NCBI RefSeq assembly: GCF_019884785.1
Contig: NZ_CP082326.1
Span: 1,667,355-1,731,354 of the forward strand
Direction: 5' to 3'
DNA from: Crassaminicella profunda
Lineage (GTDB): Bacteria; Bacillota; Clostridia; Peptostreptococcales; Thermotaleaceae
DNA length: 64,000 nt
Shown here: positions 26,485 through 35,588 of the stretch, piece by piece
Layout: each line of letters opens with the position of its first letter
Numbering within the stretch: the first letter of the stretch is position 1
Position numbers and translations under genes: made by a program
The notes under the pieces: generated by a model
What the model was told of the DNA's origin: nothing
Seen by the model: the letters and a program-made list of their open reading frames with translations, nothing else
Database searches by the model: none

Positions 26485-27414
26485 CTATATGTCACTGTTC
26501 TCATAATTTTTTATTAAAGTATTTTTCAAATGTTCCTTGATTTTTTGCTGATAGGATAAAGGTGAAAGAACTTTAATTTTTTCTCCAAAACCTAAAATGA
26601 TAGAAAACATAATAAAGTCATTTTGTTTTATAGTAACCTTTTTAACTATAGATGTTTCCGACACATTGATAACATCACCATGAAAATATTCATTAATCAA
26701 AGACTCGATTTCTTTAGAATATTCAATAGTAACACATATATCATGCTTACTTCTTTTTTCTTCATAATCATCTAACAACTTTACCACATCATAATCATTA
26801 TCAAAATACTCCTGACTTATTTCTAAATTTCTCATTCTTACGATCTTAAACATGCGAAAATCATTTTTCTCTAAATCATAACCAAAAGCATACCAAGAGT
26901 ACCATTTATAGAAAATATGTATGATATTACATTTAACTATTCGAGTATTACTACTTAAGTTAGTGTATTGAAATAAAACTGTTTTATTATGCTGAACAGC
27001 TTCTTTTAACATAGAAATATAAGAAATTATACTTCTGTTCTCATTTACTACAGAAAAATCAATATTTAGTGCATGATTATTATTTTGATCAGAATATATA
27101 TGTTTTACTTTTTCATATGTTTCATGAACCTTTCTTTCACCATAAACACTTTTCAAGCTTTGTAAAGCAAGTAGAATATAATCAGCGTTGGCGTTATCAA
27201 TTATTTTTTCATTCAACTTATAATCAGGATTAATTGAATAACCACCTTTAGACCCTATTTCTGAATAAATTGGAACCCCCGCTAATGTCAATGTATTTAT
27301 ATCACGAATAATTGTTCTTCGAGAAACATTAAAATGTGTAGCTAAACTATTTGCATTAACACTAGTTCGATTTATTATATAAAATAATATTCCTAACAAC
27401 CTTTCAATCTTCAT
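26485..27414 (-). CDS. WYL-domain transcriptional regulator (YafY type)
   Basis: A 309-aa protein with an N-terminal winged helix-turn-helix (SLATHFNVSRRTIIRDINTL) and a WYL ligand-sensing domain (IHIFYKWYSWYAFGYDLEKNDFRMFKI, split here: YSWYAFGYD and FRMFKIVRM) plus a C-terminal extension. Start is the second of two adjacent ATGs, five bases after GAGGTG. Such regulators control neighbouring genes in response to small ligands; here the likely target is the DJ-1-like gene downstream. Element B carries an analogous WYL plus effector-protein pair. Confidence 0.88.
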   Translation of the reverse strand: MKIERLLGILFYIINRTSVNANSLATHFNVSRRTIIRDINTLTLAGVPIYSEIGSKGGYSINPDYKLNEKIIDNANADYILLALQSLKSVYGERKVHETYEKVKHIYSDQNNNHALNIDFSVVNENRSIISYISMLKEAVQHNKTVLFQYTNLSSNTRIVKCNIIHIFYKWYSWYAFGYDLEKNDFRMFKIVRMRNLEISQEYFDNDYDVVKLLDDYEEKRSKHDICVTIEYSKEIESLINEYFHGDVINVSETSIVKKVTIKQNDFIMFSIILGFGEKIKVLSPLSYQQKIKEHLKNTLIKNYENSDI

Positions 27415-27622
27415 CATTTCACCTCGATTCAATATACATATAGATTTTATAGTGTTACTCAACAAATGGCAACGAATTTCAGAAATTAGAACTGCTTATA
27501 TATCATTACACCCATTTTATATACTGGATTTACTGGATATAAAAGAACATAATCTTTTCAATTGATTTCAATGCATTGTTACTAACATAGTAAATAAGAC
27601 AAATGATTAGGGAGGTAATGTC

Positions 27623-28423
27623 ATGAAAAAAATAATATTAATATTAGTTTCAGTCATATTATTAATCGGTTGTCAGCAAGATAAAACGATCACTGAATCC
27701 AACAAGGAACCTAGCAAAGAAATAACAACATATAAAGAGGTTATAAAAGATAGTAAAGTAGAAATCGATGGGATTTGCTATGATATTAAATCAGTAACGA
27801 AGAGTACATTCACATATGATAATAATGGGAATCTTATAGAAAAGGCCATTACAAATGATGATGATGAACTGCGTATTGAATATTTGTATGAAAACAATCA
27901 ACTTATTGAAGATAGAAGCTACACAAATGACGAATTATCATATACTAGTTACTACTATTACGAAGATGATCAATTGATTAAAAAGAGGACTATTTTTAAA
28001 AGCAATTTAGAAGTCATTTTAGAGTGTTCTTATGGTGATCATGTTAAGACCCAAACAAATTTTAGATCAAATGGTAAAATATCTTTTATTGCAACAGTAT
28101 ATCTAGATGACGATGATAAAATATTGAAGGTTATCAATACCAAACCAGACGGAGAGGTTATGACTTCAAGTACCTTTTACTATGAAAATGATCAATTAAA
28201 GAAGGTCATTCGTAAAAGTGATGGTGTTTATAATACAACTTTTAGTTACGAGTACAATAATATTGGTGATAAAATCATGGAGTACGATATTATTCATGGA
28301 GAAGTAAATACCTTAGTAGCTATGTTCTATGACTATGAATATTACGAGACTTTGTTGCCCAAAACGCTTACCGTTTATCGAATACAAGCACCAATAGCAG
28401 AAGAAAATATAAGGGACTATTAA
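27623..28423 (+). CDS. Lipoprotein with MORN/YD-like repeats
   Basis: The 266-aa protein has a signal peptide with lipobox LLIGC (Cys at about residue 18), so it should be lipid-anchored outside the membrane. The rest is built of about six beta-hairpin repeats with YxxNNQLI, YYEDDQLIKK, YYENDQLKK and YEYNNIGDK, which resemble toxin-immunity-type MORN or YD repeats. GGGAGG precedes the ATG. No partner gene is obvious; the flanking genes run as separate units. Confidence 0.7.
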   Translation: MKKIILILVSVILLIGCQQDKTITESNKEPSKEITTYKEVIKDSKVEIDGICYDIKSVTKSTFTYDNNGNLIEKAITNDDDELRIEYLYENNQLIEDRSYTNDELSYTSYYYYEDDQLIKKRTIFKSNLEVILECSYGDHVKTQTNFRSNGKISFIATVYLDDDDKILKVINTKPDGEVMTSSTFYYENDQLKKVIRKSDGVYNTTFSYEYNNIGDKIMEYDIIHGEVNTLVAMFYDYEYYETLLPKTLTVYRIQAPIAEENIRDY

Positions 28424-28440
28424 AACTGTTAAGATTATTA

Positions 28441-28469
28441 TTGACAATTTCCGATTACGAGCGTAATAT
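28441..28469 (+). promoter_or_regulatory. Promoter of the BlaI-type repressor gene
   Basis: TTGACA (28441-28446) and TAATAT (28464-28469) have a 17-base spacer. One of the operator dyads overlaps its -10 element. Confidence 0.8.
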
Positions 28470-28492
28470 GAGGATAAGATTACTTATGTAAT
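28454..28492 (+). promoter_or_regulatory. Twin operators for the BlaI-type repressor
   Basis: ATTACGAGCGTAAT (28454-28467) and ATTACTTATGTAAT (28479-28492) share the half-sites ATTAC-N4-GTAAT and are centred 25 bases apart, on the promoter and just downstream. An outer 11-base inverted repeat (TTTCCGATTAC/GTAATCGGAAA) also spans them. The arrangement suits autoregulation by a dimeric winged-helix repressor. Confidence 0.65.
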
Positions 28493-28545
28493 CGGAAAAA
28501 CTTTGAAATAAAAAGCTTTAAATATAATTTTTAGAAGGTGAATAT

Positions 28546-28932
28546 ATGAATAAAAAAAAGCAACTCCCTAAGATCTCTGATGCAGAATATGAAGTTATGA
28601 AAATTATTTGGGAATACAAAAAAATTATGGCAAATGAGGTGGTTGAAAAAATCGATCCAAAATTTGATTGGAATGCTAAAACAATTAAAACCATGATTAA
28701 TAGGCTTCTTAAAAAGCATGTTATTGATTATGAAAAACAAGGAAAGTATTATATTTATTATCCTTTAATCAAAGAAGAAGATTATCAGGTAGTAGCAACC
28801 CAATCTTTCATTGAAAAAATATTTAATGGTTCCTTAAATACAATGTTTGCTAGTTTTTTGAAGGAAACAAAATTGTCAAATGATGAAATAAATGAATTGA
28901 AAAAAATATTAGAAGAAAAAGAGGAAAAATAA
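28546..28932 (+). CDS. BlaI/MecI/CopY family repressor
   Basis: A 128-aa winged-helix repressor with ISDAEYEVMKIIWEYKKI and AKTIKTMINRLLKKH, the DNA-binding elements, followed by the short dimerisation helices. AGAAGGTGAA precedes the ATG. BlaI-family repressors are normally inactivated by a BlaR1-type sensor protease encoded downstream; none is present. Only an 18-codon ORF (28935-28991) follows, so the sensor has been lost or the repressor responds differently. The target may be itself and the methyltransferase that follows. Confidence 0.88.
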   Translation: MNKKKQLPKISDAEYEVMKIIWEYKKIMANEVVEKIDPKFDWNAKTIKTMINRLLKKHVIDYEKQGKYYIYYPLIKEEDYQVVATQSFIEKIFNGSLNTMFASFLKETKLSNDEINELKKILEEKEEK

Positions 28933-29100
28933 TTATGAATCATTGCATAGGGATATTGAATGATTTGCTAAAAGCAATGCATATTGGTTAAATTGAATGA
29001 AAGAAATTTGATAAAAAACTGAGTGATCTTAAAAGAAGTACTAAAACTAAAAGCCTAAAAGGCTTTCTCAGTATTAGTTTATTTATTGGAGGTTTTACTA

Positions 29101-30039
29101 ATGAAACTCAATCAATATATTTATAATGTTAATTATCAAGTTCAAGAAGAGGACCTTTGTGCCCTTGAGATAAGATCGCTTTTTAACTTTCACTTGGAAG
29201 GCAAAGTCTTTTTTTCAAGTAAAGAAGTAGAACCTTCTATTAGCCCTTTTTTGAAAACGAGACTAAAGATTATTTATAAGACTTCATCTTTTTCCGATAT
29301 CATTGAGTTGATAAAAAAAGACAAAATAACGTCACAGGATTTTGTAGTTAAATACTTAGAGTTGTTCAGTGGAGATCCATATATTAAGAAAAGGAAAGAA
29401 CTTTGTAAGGAGATAGGTCTTGTTGTTGAAGGTTTTCCATCTTTTACCTCGCCTAAAACCACTTTTGGAATTTCTTTTTATAAAGGGAGCTGGTATTTTG
29501 GAATTTTAGTTGCGAATAATTCTGAATGGAAAGCTCATAACACGAAACCTTACTCTTATTCTAGTTCTATAGGAATAAATATAGCCAAAGTACTTCTTAA
29601 TATCGCTGGAAATGGGGATTTTTCAAAAAGATTAGTAGACCCCTGTTGTGGTGTTGGAACGGTTCTCTTAGAAGGATTTTTTGCTGGTTATGATATAAGA
29701 GGATGGGAGATTATGAGCAAGGTAGCAGAGCATGCTCGAGCAAATTTACTTCACTTTAACTATCTACCTAAAGTTACTACTGGTGATATTCAAGATATAG
29801 GGGAAAGCTTTGATGCTTCAATTATAGATCTACCATATGGAAATTTCTGTCCTACAAATGTAGATAATCAGGTGAAAATCATTAAAAATGCTAAAAGAAT
29901 CTCAAAAAAATTAGTATTAGTTTCTTGTGAGGATATTACTCATCAGATTTTAAGAGAAAAACTTAAAATAACTGATTGTTGTAAAATAAGTAAAAATGAA
30001 AAGGGGAGTTTTTATAGGTATATCTGGGTCTGCGAATAA
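29101..30039 (+). CDS. SAM-dependent methyltransferase (TRM11-like, probable RNA methyltransferase)
   Basis: The 312-aa protein has a Rossmann methyltransferase core in its C-terminal half: VDPCCGVGTVLLEGFFAGY binds SAM, and IIDLPYGNF is a variant of the D/N-P-P-Y catalytic motif, placing it near the TRM11/guanine-N2 RNA methyltransferases. The N-terminal 150 residues lack a recognisable THUMP domain. ATG 29101 follows GGAGG. A hairpin AAAGCC/GGCTTT precedes it. Its neighbour encodes a ribosome-acting ABC-F protein, so rRNA modification linked to antibiotic tolerance is conceivable (inference). Confidence 0.75.
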   Translation: MKLNQYIYNVNYQVQEEDLCALEIRSLFNFHLEGKVFFSSKEVEPSISPFLKTRLKIIYKTSSFSDIIELIKKDKITSQDFVVKYLELFSGDPYIKKRKELCKEIGLVVEGFPSFTSPKTTFGISFYKGSWYFGILVANNSEWKAHNTKPYSYSSSIGINIAKVLLNIAGNGDFSKRLVDPCCGVGTVLLEGFFAGYDIRGWEIMSKVAEHARANLLHFNYLPKVTTGDIQDIGESFDASIIDLPYGNFCPTNVDNQVKIIKNAKRISKKLVLVSCEDITHQILREKLKITDCCKISKNEKGSFYRYIWVCE

Positions 30040-30121
30040 TTAAATGTCAACCTGATAAAAAGCTATCTTAATATAGATAAGATAGGGACTTGCGGTAAAT
30101 ATCAGTTAGAATGTTTATTAT

Positions 30122-30181
30122 AAAAAAATCCCCTATTAGTATTCAGATTTTGTGATTTACTCTGTCCACTTTAAGGGGATT
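30122..30181 (-). terminator. Terminator of the ABC-F gene
   Basis: On the reverse strand AATCCCC and GGGGATT bracket a 41-base loop and are followed by a T run. Confidence 0.5.
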
Positions 30182-30210
30182 ATAAGTTATTGTTGTAAAG
30201 AATACATGAT

Positions 30211-31950
30211 TTAAAGTAACTTAATCAGCTCTTCTAACTCTTCAGATAAACTTTTTGCAAGCTCAAAATTAGTATCTTGTAAAGCTAATGCTATTTTCGT
30301 TTCAAATGATTTTTTCTTTTGTTCAATTTCTAAATAGTCTTTATCAAAATGATTAGCATAAATCATCTTTCTAAATTTTCGCATACTCATTTTTCTAATG
30401 GTCTTATCTTCAATGATTAAAACATAATCCATACAGTTTATTATAGAATAGTAATCATGAGAAATCATTAGAATCGCACCGTTATAGTTTTCTATGGCTT
30501 TTTCAAGTGCTATTTGTAAATAGGTGTCTAAATGACTTGTCGGTTCATCAAGAAGCAACATGTTTGCTTTACCAGCAGAAACTTTAGCCAATTGAAGTAT
30601 ATTCTTTTCTCCACCAGATAAAGATTCTATCTTTTGATCAATGACTTCTTCGTCAAAACCATAGCTTGAAATATAAGATCTAACATCCCCATAAGTTTCA
30701 AATCCAACACTTACGAACTCTTCAAATATGGTATTAGATTCATTTAGTATTTCTCCTTGAAGTTGAGATAAATAAGCCACTTCAACATCACTATTTATTT
30801 CAATGGAATTATGATTATTTTTAAAGATTTCTCGGAGTAAAGTCGTTTTCCCCGTACCGTTTGAACCGATAAGCGCTACTTTATCAGTAGATTTAATCTC
30901 AAAGTTCACATTTTCTAAAAGCATCTCATCAAAGGCAGCACTGTAATCAGTAACTTTTAAAGCAATGGTTTCTTCGATTTCATTATCAGTAGCTAAACTG
31001 ATATCTGGTTGCTTAATATCTACAAATGGCGCTTTAATTCTACGCTCTTCTAATCTTTCTTGAATTTTAACTCTAGCTTTTAGAGATTTTCCTTTAGAAG
31101 CGTCAGAATTGTTCGTTGCGATAAATCTTAGTTTATTGATTAGCATCTCGTTTCTCTCAATTTCTTCATCATCAGCAATAGCGAGTTCTTGTAATTCAAT
31201 TTTAGTTTGAAGTAATGAGAAGTTATAATCAATATATCTTCCATCAAACTCTTGGATCTCCATGTTTTCAAGGTGCACAATTTTGTTGAAACAATGATTC
31301 AATAGATATCTGTTGTGGGTGATAATTAACAGGATTCCTTTGTGAGAATTAATTAGATTTTTAAGAGCATTAAGGTTTTCAAAGTCTAAAAACACATCTG
31401 GTTCATCCATAATCATTAGGTCTGGACTATTAAGCATTTCCTTAATCACTTGGACAAGTTTGAATTCGCCACCACTAAGTTCAGATATCATTAGATCTTT
31501 ATGCTTGATTAGATTTGCAAGATTTAGCTTCTTATTAATGTTGCTTTCGAAATCATCCCCACCAATTGCATCAAATGCGTCTAAAGCTTGTTGGTACTTT
31601 TCTAGTAAAGGTTCAATATCCGAAGATGTTTCCATTTCAGTACAAATAGATGTTATTTCTTCTTGTAGCTTAATAAATTCTTCTCCTATATATTCGAAAA
31701 CGGTAGTTTTTTTTGTTTTGTCTAGTTGTGAGAACTGACTTACATACCCAATTCTACAATTTGGGTCCATCTCTAACTTACCATCGAACATATATCTTTC
31801 TGGATCCATAATTATATCTATTAGTGTACTTTTTCCACTGCCATTTGCTCCTATAAAAGCGCAATGTTGATCTTGTTCTAATGTAAATGAAATCTTATTA
31901 TATAGATCTTTTTGGGGAAATGAGTAGGACAAGTTATCAATTTTTATCAT
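30211..31950 (-). CDS. ABC-F family ATPase (probable ribosome-protection/translation factor)
   Basis: The 579-aa protein has two ATP-binding cassettes and no membrane segment, the ABC-F layout. Walker A motifs are GANGSGKST and GSNGTGKTT; signature motifs are LSGGEFKLVQ and LSGGEKNILQ; Walker B motifs are LMIMDEPD and MLLLDEPTSHLD. A charged interdomain linker (about residues 240-300) and a C-terminal coiled coil are present. Antibiotic-resistance ABC-Fs (Vga, Lsa, Msr) share this plan, but others are housekeeping. The first cassette reads DEPDVFLD where most have DEPTNHLD. Start ATG 31950 follows AAAGGTAAT. An attenuator-like leader lies upstream. Confidence 0.88.
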   Translation of the reverse strand: MIKIDNLSYSFPQKDLYNKISFTLEQDQHCAFIGANGSGKSTLIDIIMDPERYMFDGKLEMDPNCRIGYVSQFSQLDKTKKTTVFEYIGEEFIKLQEEITSICTEMETSSDIEPLLEKYQQALDAFDAIGGDDFESNINKKLNLANLIKHKDLMISELSGGEFKLVQVIKEMLNSPDLMIMDEPDVFLDFENLNALKNLINSHKGILLIITHNRYLLNHCFNKIVHLENMEIQEFDGRYIDYNFSLLQTKIELQELAIADDEEIERNEMLINKLRFIATNNSDASKGKSLKARVKIQERLEERRIKAPFVDIKQPDISLATDNEIEETIALKVTDYSAAFDEMLLENVNFEIKSTDKVALIGSNGTGKTTLLREIFKNNHNSIEINSDVEVAYLSQLQGEILNESNTIFEEFVSVGFETYGDVRSYISSYGFDEEVIDQKIESLSGGEKNILQLAKVSAGKANMLLLDEPTSHLDTYLQIALEKAIENYNGAILMISHDYYSIINCMDYVLIIEDKTIRKMSMRKFRKMIYANHFDKDYLEIEQKKKSFETKIALALQDTNFELAKSLSEELEELIKLL

Positions 31951-31974
31951 ATTATTACCTTTCTTTATCACTTG

Positions 31975-32047
31975 AAAAAAGCTTATGAAAATAAGTTTTT
32001 CACTACATAATAATCAATTGCAATTTTGCAATTGATTATTATGTAGT
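31975..32047 (-). promoter_or_regulatory. Attenuator-like leader of the ABC-F gene
   Basis: On the reverse strand a perfect 21-bp inverted repeat (arms 32002-32022 and 32027-32047) is followed by a terminator: CTTAT/ATAAG stem with flanking A and T runs, ending in six T at 31975-31980, 25 bases before the start codon. A 22-codon ORF starting MLSTINLKKISLL reads into the large hairpin. Such leaders often control ABC-F resistance genes through ribosome stalling; the leader ORF lacks a clear ribosome-binding site. Confidence 0.55.
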
Positions 32048-32318
32048 AATGATATTTTTTTTAGATTTATAGTTGATAGCATAACATTTTTTACGACTAA
32101 TTTCAATCATTTCATAGTAAAGCTTGTCGTAACATCAGTTAATTCTAATAGCTGAAGAAACAGAAGTTAGAGACATTATTTTTAGCACAAAAAAATGCGT
32201 ATGGTCCAAAATCCATTCAAAGATAACGAGCATATAAGGAGAACATACATTGCAGAATAATAAATACCTCTTAGTTAAATGCTATGTATAAATAAAAATA
32301 ATAAAAGAGGTGTTTATT

Positions 32319-32564
32319 ATGAAGAAATTGCTTTATATTACCTGTAACTCAAAGCCTGAAAATTTATCTGCGAGTAAGTCCGTTGGTAGGGAGTTTATAA
32401 ATACATTCATTGAAAGCTATATGAAGGATATATTCAAATTTATTGGAATCAAAAATTTTTATGAAATTCTTGTTGATAAAACTGGCTTTACGAAAGAGGA
32501 ACAACATGAAGCTGTTGAAAAAGGGAAGAAGGAAGCTAGGAATTTAGCTTTAAAGTTTGAATGA
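32319..32564 (+). pseudogene. FMN-dependent NADH-azoreductase remnant with internal deletion
   Basis: The 81-codon ORF joins the start of an AcpD-type azoreductase ([20 protein letters not shown], flavodoxin-like) directly to its end ([19 protein letters not shown] and a helical C-terminus). Full-length enzymes have about 200 residues, so more than half, including much of the FMN site, is missing, in frame. AGAGGTG still precedes the ATG. Very likely inactive. Confidence 0.75.
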
Positions 32565-32668
32565 ATATGGGGATATATTAATCATATCAGACACTTCCTA
32601 GGTTATTGTTTCTAGTAAAATGATTATTCTTAGGATATTAGTTGGCTTCATAGGATCAGTTGATGTAG

Positions 32669-33238
32669 GTGATAAATACTAATGACTTGACTGTTAAGGC
32701 ATTAGAAATATCTGCAAAGGTACATAAACATCAAGTAAGAAAAGGGTCGGGAATTCCATATATTGTACATCCTGTAGAAGTAGCAATGATTTTGCAAAAG
32801 ATTGGTGCAAGTGAAGAAATGATTGCGGCAGCTCTCCTACATGGTGTATTGGATAACCCAGATATTGGATTAAGTGGTGTCATAGACTTAATAGAAAAAA
32901 GCTTTGGAGAAAAAGCACACAAGATCATTAAAATTATTAATGGAGTTTTAGAAAGGCTAGAAAATATGGAGAATATTCCTTGGAAGGTGCAAAAACAACA
33001 AACCTTTGATTATCTATCAAAAGAAGATACACCTTTAGAGATTAAAATGGTTTTCTGTGCAGAAAAACTAAGTAATATAAGAGACCTAGTGAGAGATTAT
33101 CGAGAGATAAGTATTAATCTCCTTAATTATGGTAAACCTTGCCTCCACCATGAAACCCACGAAAATCAAATTATTGGATTTTTGTGGGTTATTTTAATTT
33201 GCGGTGAAATTGATATAATTGTAAATATGAAGTCTTAA
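32669..33238 (+). pseudogene. HD-domain protein related to RelA/SpoT hydrolase domain, probably 3'-truncated
   Basis: The first 150 residues form an HD phosphohydrolase resembling the ppGpp hydrolase domain: HKHQVRKGSGIPYIVHPVEVA, AAALLHGVLDN and MVFCAEKLSNIRDLVRDY. HD is changed to HG in the second motif (LLHGVLDN), which would remove a metal ligand. After LVRDYREISIN the sequence loses similarity and the tail is encoded by a terminator-like hairpin (33154-33190). Start GTG 32669 has only a weak ribosome-binding site. A degraded cargo gene is the best reading. Confidence 0.6.
33154..33190 (+). terminator. Terminator-like hairpin inside the HD ORF tail
   Basis: AACCCACGAAAATC pairs with GGATTTTTGTGGGTT (one G-T), followed by ATTTTAATTT. 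Confidence 0.5.
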
Positions 33239-33320
33239 AATGAGAGGTGAAATATTTATATATACCTTGTTAATACGCACAAAAAACGTATTAATATTAT
33301 TCAAACAGGGGGATAAGGAA

Positions 33321-34052
33321 ATGTCAGAGATTTTTAAATTTTGTGATCCTATGATGATATTAGCTAATTATAAAAATCCAGAACGGCACAAACATCTTGC
33401 TTCACACATCATTATTTCTTTAGGTGGGGAAATGGAATGGCAGATTGAGAATAAAAATATAAAGTGTCGTGGAATTTGTATTGATTCAAATATAATACAT
33501 ACAGGAACAATAGGTGAAGAAGGTTCAATTGTATTTTTATTTACTGAAATAAGCAGATATGCTGCATCAATAAAGAAAAAATATTTTAATGGAAATCCCC
33601 ATGAGGTTTTAAATGATGATGTTGTTGATAGAATGATAAAGGAATATGTAAATCATCGGAATGATAAAAAAATACTTGATGCAATATTACTACAGCAGTG
33701 TGGAATTGATAATTCAGATAATCATAGATATGAAGAAAGAGTAGAAAAAATTTTATGTTACATTAGTGGATTAAAATCAATTGAACATTCAATTATTGAA
33801 GATTTAAGCAATCAGATATATGTATCGAAGAGTCGGTTATCACATTTATTTAGGGAACAGACAGGTATGACATTACATAGTTATCTTGCATTTGAAAAGC
33901 TCCGTAAAACTTATAAATACTTTTGTGAAGGTAGGAATATTACTGAAGCATGCATGTTAGCAGGGTTTGCTAGTTCATCTCATTGTGCATCAACTTGTAA
34001 ACGAATGTTTGGCATATCTTTAAGAGATGTATATAAAACAATAAAAGAATAG
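33321..34052 (+). CDS. AraC family transcriptional regulator
   Basis: A 243-aa protein with an N-terminal cupin-like sensing part (HKHLASHIIISLGGE, CIDSNIIHTG) and a C-terminal double helix-turn-helix (LSNQIYVSKSRLSHLFREQTG and ACMLAGFASSSHCASTCKRMFG in adjacent pieces). Start ATG 33321 follows GGGGGATAAGGA; the frame is open upstream but without a better site. The ferredoxin gene 218 bases downstream on the same strand may be its target. Confidence 0.85.
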   Translation: MSEIFKFCDPMMILANYKNPERHKHLASHIIISLGGEMEWQIENKNIKCRGICIDSNIIHTGTIGEEGSIVFLFTEISRYAASIKKKYFNGNPHEVLNDDVVDRMIKEYVNHRNDKKILDAILLQQCGIDNSDNHRYEERVEKILCYISGLKSIEHSIIEDLSNQIYVSKSRLSHLFREQTGMTLHSYLAFEKLRKTYKYFCEGRNITEACMLAGFASSSHCASTCKRMFGISLRDVYKTIKE

Positions 34053-34270
34053 CAACTAATTGAAAGTAATTATACCTCCATTTCTTTTAGAATAAATATA
34101 AGAAATGGAGGTACTTTTAATATGGTTAAGTTTCAGGTTGATTCTTATAAATTAAATAAGAATCCAAATTTAAATTTTTAGCTAAATCGTGCAGTCGTGT
34201 GGGATGGCGCGAGGATAGAAGACGTTAAGAAATAAAGAATAAAAGTGAAAAATAATTTTGGAGGTATAAT

Positions 34271-35023
34271 ATGAACAAGATATATTATTTTACGGGAACT
34301 GGTAACAGTTTGCAGATTGCCAATGATTTGAACGCAAAGCTTAGTAAATGTGCAATTCATAAGATTGCAGAATATTCCGGAGAAAAAATAAATGGAAGCA
34401 CACTTGGAATTGTTTTTCCTGTGTATAATTGGGGACTACCACTAATTATCTGTGATTTTTTACGAAAACTAGATGTTTCAGATGATGCATATATTTATGC
34501 TATTGCAAATTATGGAGGACTTCCAGGTAAAGCACTTGATCAGTGTAAAGATATTTTAAAAGAGAATGGGTTGAAATTGTCAGCAGGGTTCTTAATTAAT
34601 ATGCCTGGCAACTATATTTTTGGTTATGGGGCAAAGAGCAAAAAGGTTCAAGAGAAGCTATTTGCAAAAGAAGCAAAAAAAATCATCCATATTTCTGACT
34701 GTGTAAAAATAAAAAAAGAATGTAAAATTGAGAAAAGTCATGCTATTATAGACCGTGTGTGTTGTAATTATTTTTATAAACATATTAATGAATTTCATGA
34801 AGCAGATCAATATTATACAGTAGATAATAATTGTATTAGATGTGGTTTGTGTGCAAAAAGATGCCCGGTAAATAATATTACAATGACTAATGGTAAACCA
34901 AACTGGAATCATCATTGTGAATTATGTGCGGCATGTATTCAAAGTTGTCCAAAGAAGGCAATTGATTATAAAGGTGTGACGGGAAAAAGAAAACAATACT
35001 TAAATCCTAATGTAAAATTGTAG
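34271..35023 (+). CDS. EFR1-type flavodoxin-ferredoxin fusion
   Basis: The 250-aa protein has an N-terminal flavodoxin-like domain (YYFTGTGNSLQIANDL, FPVYNWGLP, IANYGGLPG) and a C-terminal pair of 4Fe-4S motifs, CIRCGLCAKRCPV and CELCAACIQSCPK. This is the EFR1 ferredoxin family, presumed intramolecular electron carriers in anaerobes. TTTGGAGG precedes the ATG. An AraC regulator lies upstream. Partner enzyme unknown. Confidence 0.9.
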   Translation: MNKIYYFTGTGNSLQIANDLNAKLSKCAIHKIAEYSGEKINGSTLGIVFPVYNWGLPLIICDFLRKLDVSDDAYIYAIANYGGLPGKALDQCKDILKENGLKLSAGFLINMPGNYIFGYGAKSKKVQEKLFAKEAKKIIHISDCVKIKKECKIEKSHAIIDRVCCNYFYKHINEFHEADQYYTVDNNCIRCGLCAKRCPVNNITMTNGKPNWNHHCELCAACIQSCPKKAIDYKGVTGKRKQYLNPNVKL

Positions 35024-35143
35024 GTAATGGGCACAATATCAATAAGTCGGCCAAAGACTGTATATGGATTTAGGTCAGTTCATATGCAGTCGGAGGGAAG
35101 ACCTTATATGGTTAGGAAAGGTTTTATTACAGTCGAATTTATT

Positions 35144-35425
35144 TTATTTAGGTATTTCGTTATCCTCATAAGCATATATTGTTGCCAATAAAGCTAAATT
35201 AACTGCATCAGAAAAAGTCTTAACATTAAATTTTTTACCAAATTCTTGTATATGTTCTTTTAGTTGTATATTCAGATTAATAGAGGTACTTTTCCTTTCG
35301 TCTGCATAAATCCTAATAAAGTCATTTGCATTTTGCTTGATGAGTTTATTAGGATTTTTTTGTTCTAGATTTAAAATAGCACCATTCATAGAATCCATTT
35401 TCTTGAGTAGGTGAATGATCATCAT
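35144..35425 (-). CDS. Small protein with ribbon-helix-helix-like C-terminus, unknown
   Basis: A 93-aa ORF whose second half (KSTSINLNIQLKEHIQEFGK, then KTFSDAVNLALLATIYAYE) looks like a ribbon-helix-helix DNA-binding fold. It overlaps the 3' end of the next reverse ORF by 77 bases in another frame; removing one A from the A6 run at the junction would join both into one 147-aa protein. The ATG pair has no good ribosome-binding site, so it is more likely the second half of a frameshifted gene. Confidence 0.5.
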   Translation of the reverse strand: MMIIHLLKKMDSMNGAILNLEQKNPNKLIKQNANDFIRIYADERKSTSINLNIQLKEHIQEFGKKFNVKTFSDAVNLALLATIYAYEDNEIPK

Positions 35426-35588
35426 TTTTTAATATTGTTGAAAGAATTCTTTTAAAGGTTGCCTCTTTCATATTATAATCCCAATTTAATACTTGTCTAT
35501 AAAGCTTGAAAAAATTATCACCTTTATTATGCATTTCCTTTATTATTTTTGCATGTTCTTCTGATAAAGAAATAGGTGGTCTGCCCAT
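35349..35588 (-). CDS. Small helical protein, probable 5' part of a frameshifted DNA-binding gene
   Basis: A 79-aa ORF beginning MGRPPISLSEEHAKIIKEMH, followed by a helix-rich part. GAGGTGAAT precedes the ATG (reverse strand), so it is probably translated. The last 24 residues lie out of frame over the start of the preceding entry and look unnatural, in line with a frameshift at an A run near 35427. Unknown family. Confidence 0.5.
   Translation of the reverse strand: MGRPPISLSEEHAKIIKEMHNKGDNFFKLYRQVLNWDYNMKEATFKRILSTILKNDDHSPTQENGFYEWCYFKSRTKKS

Noticed and set aside
28935..28991. 18-codon ORF directly after the BlaI-type gene
   Set aside because: No ribosome-binding site of its own and no resemblance to the start of a BlaR1 sensor; too short to call.
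32002..32047. Perfect 21-bp hairpin as a MITE or IS end
   Set aside because: No second copy or flanking target duplication was noticed, and its place before the ABC-F gene fits a leader better.
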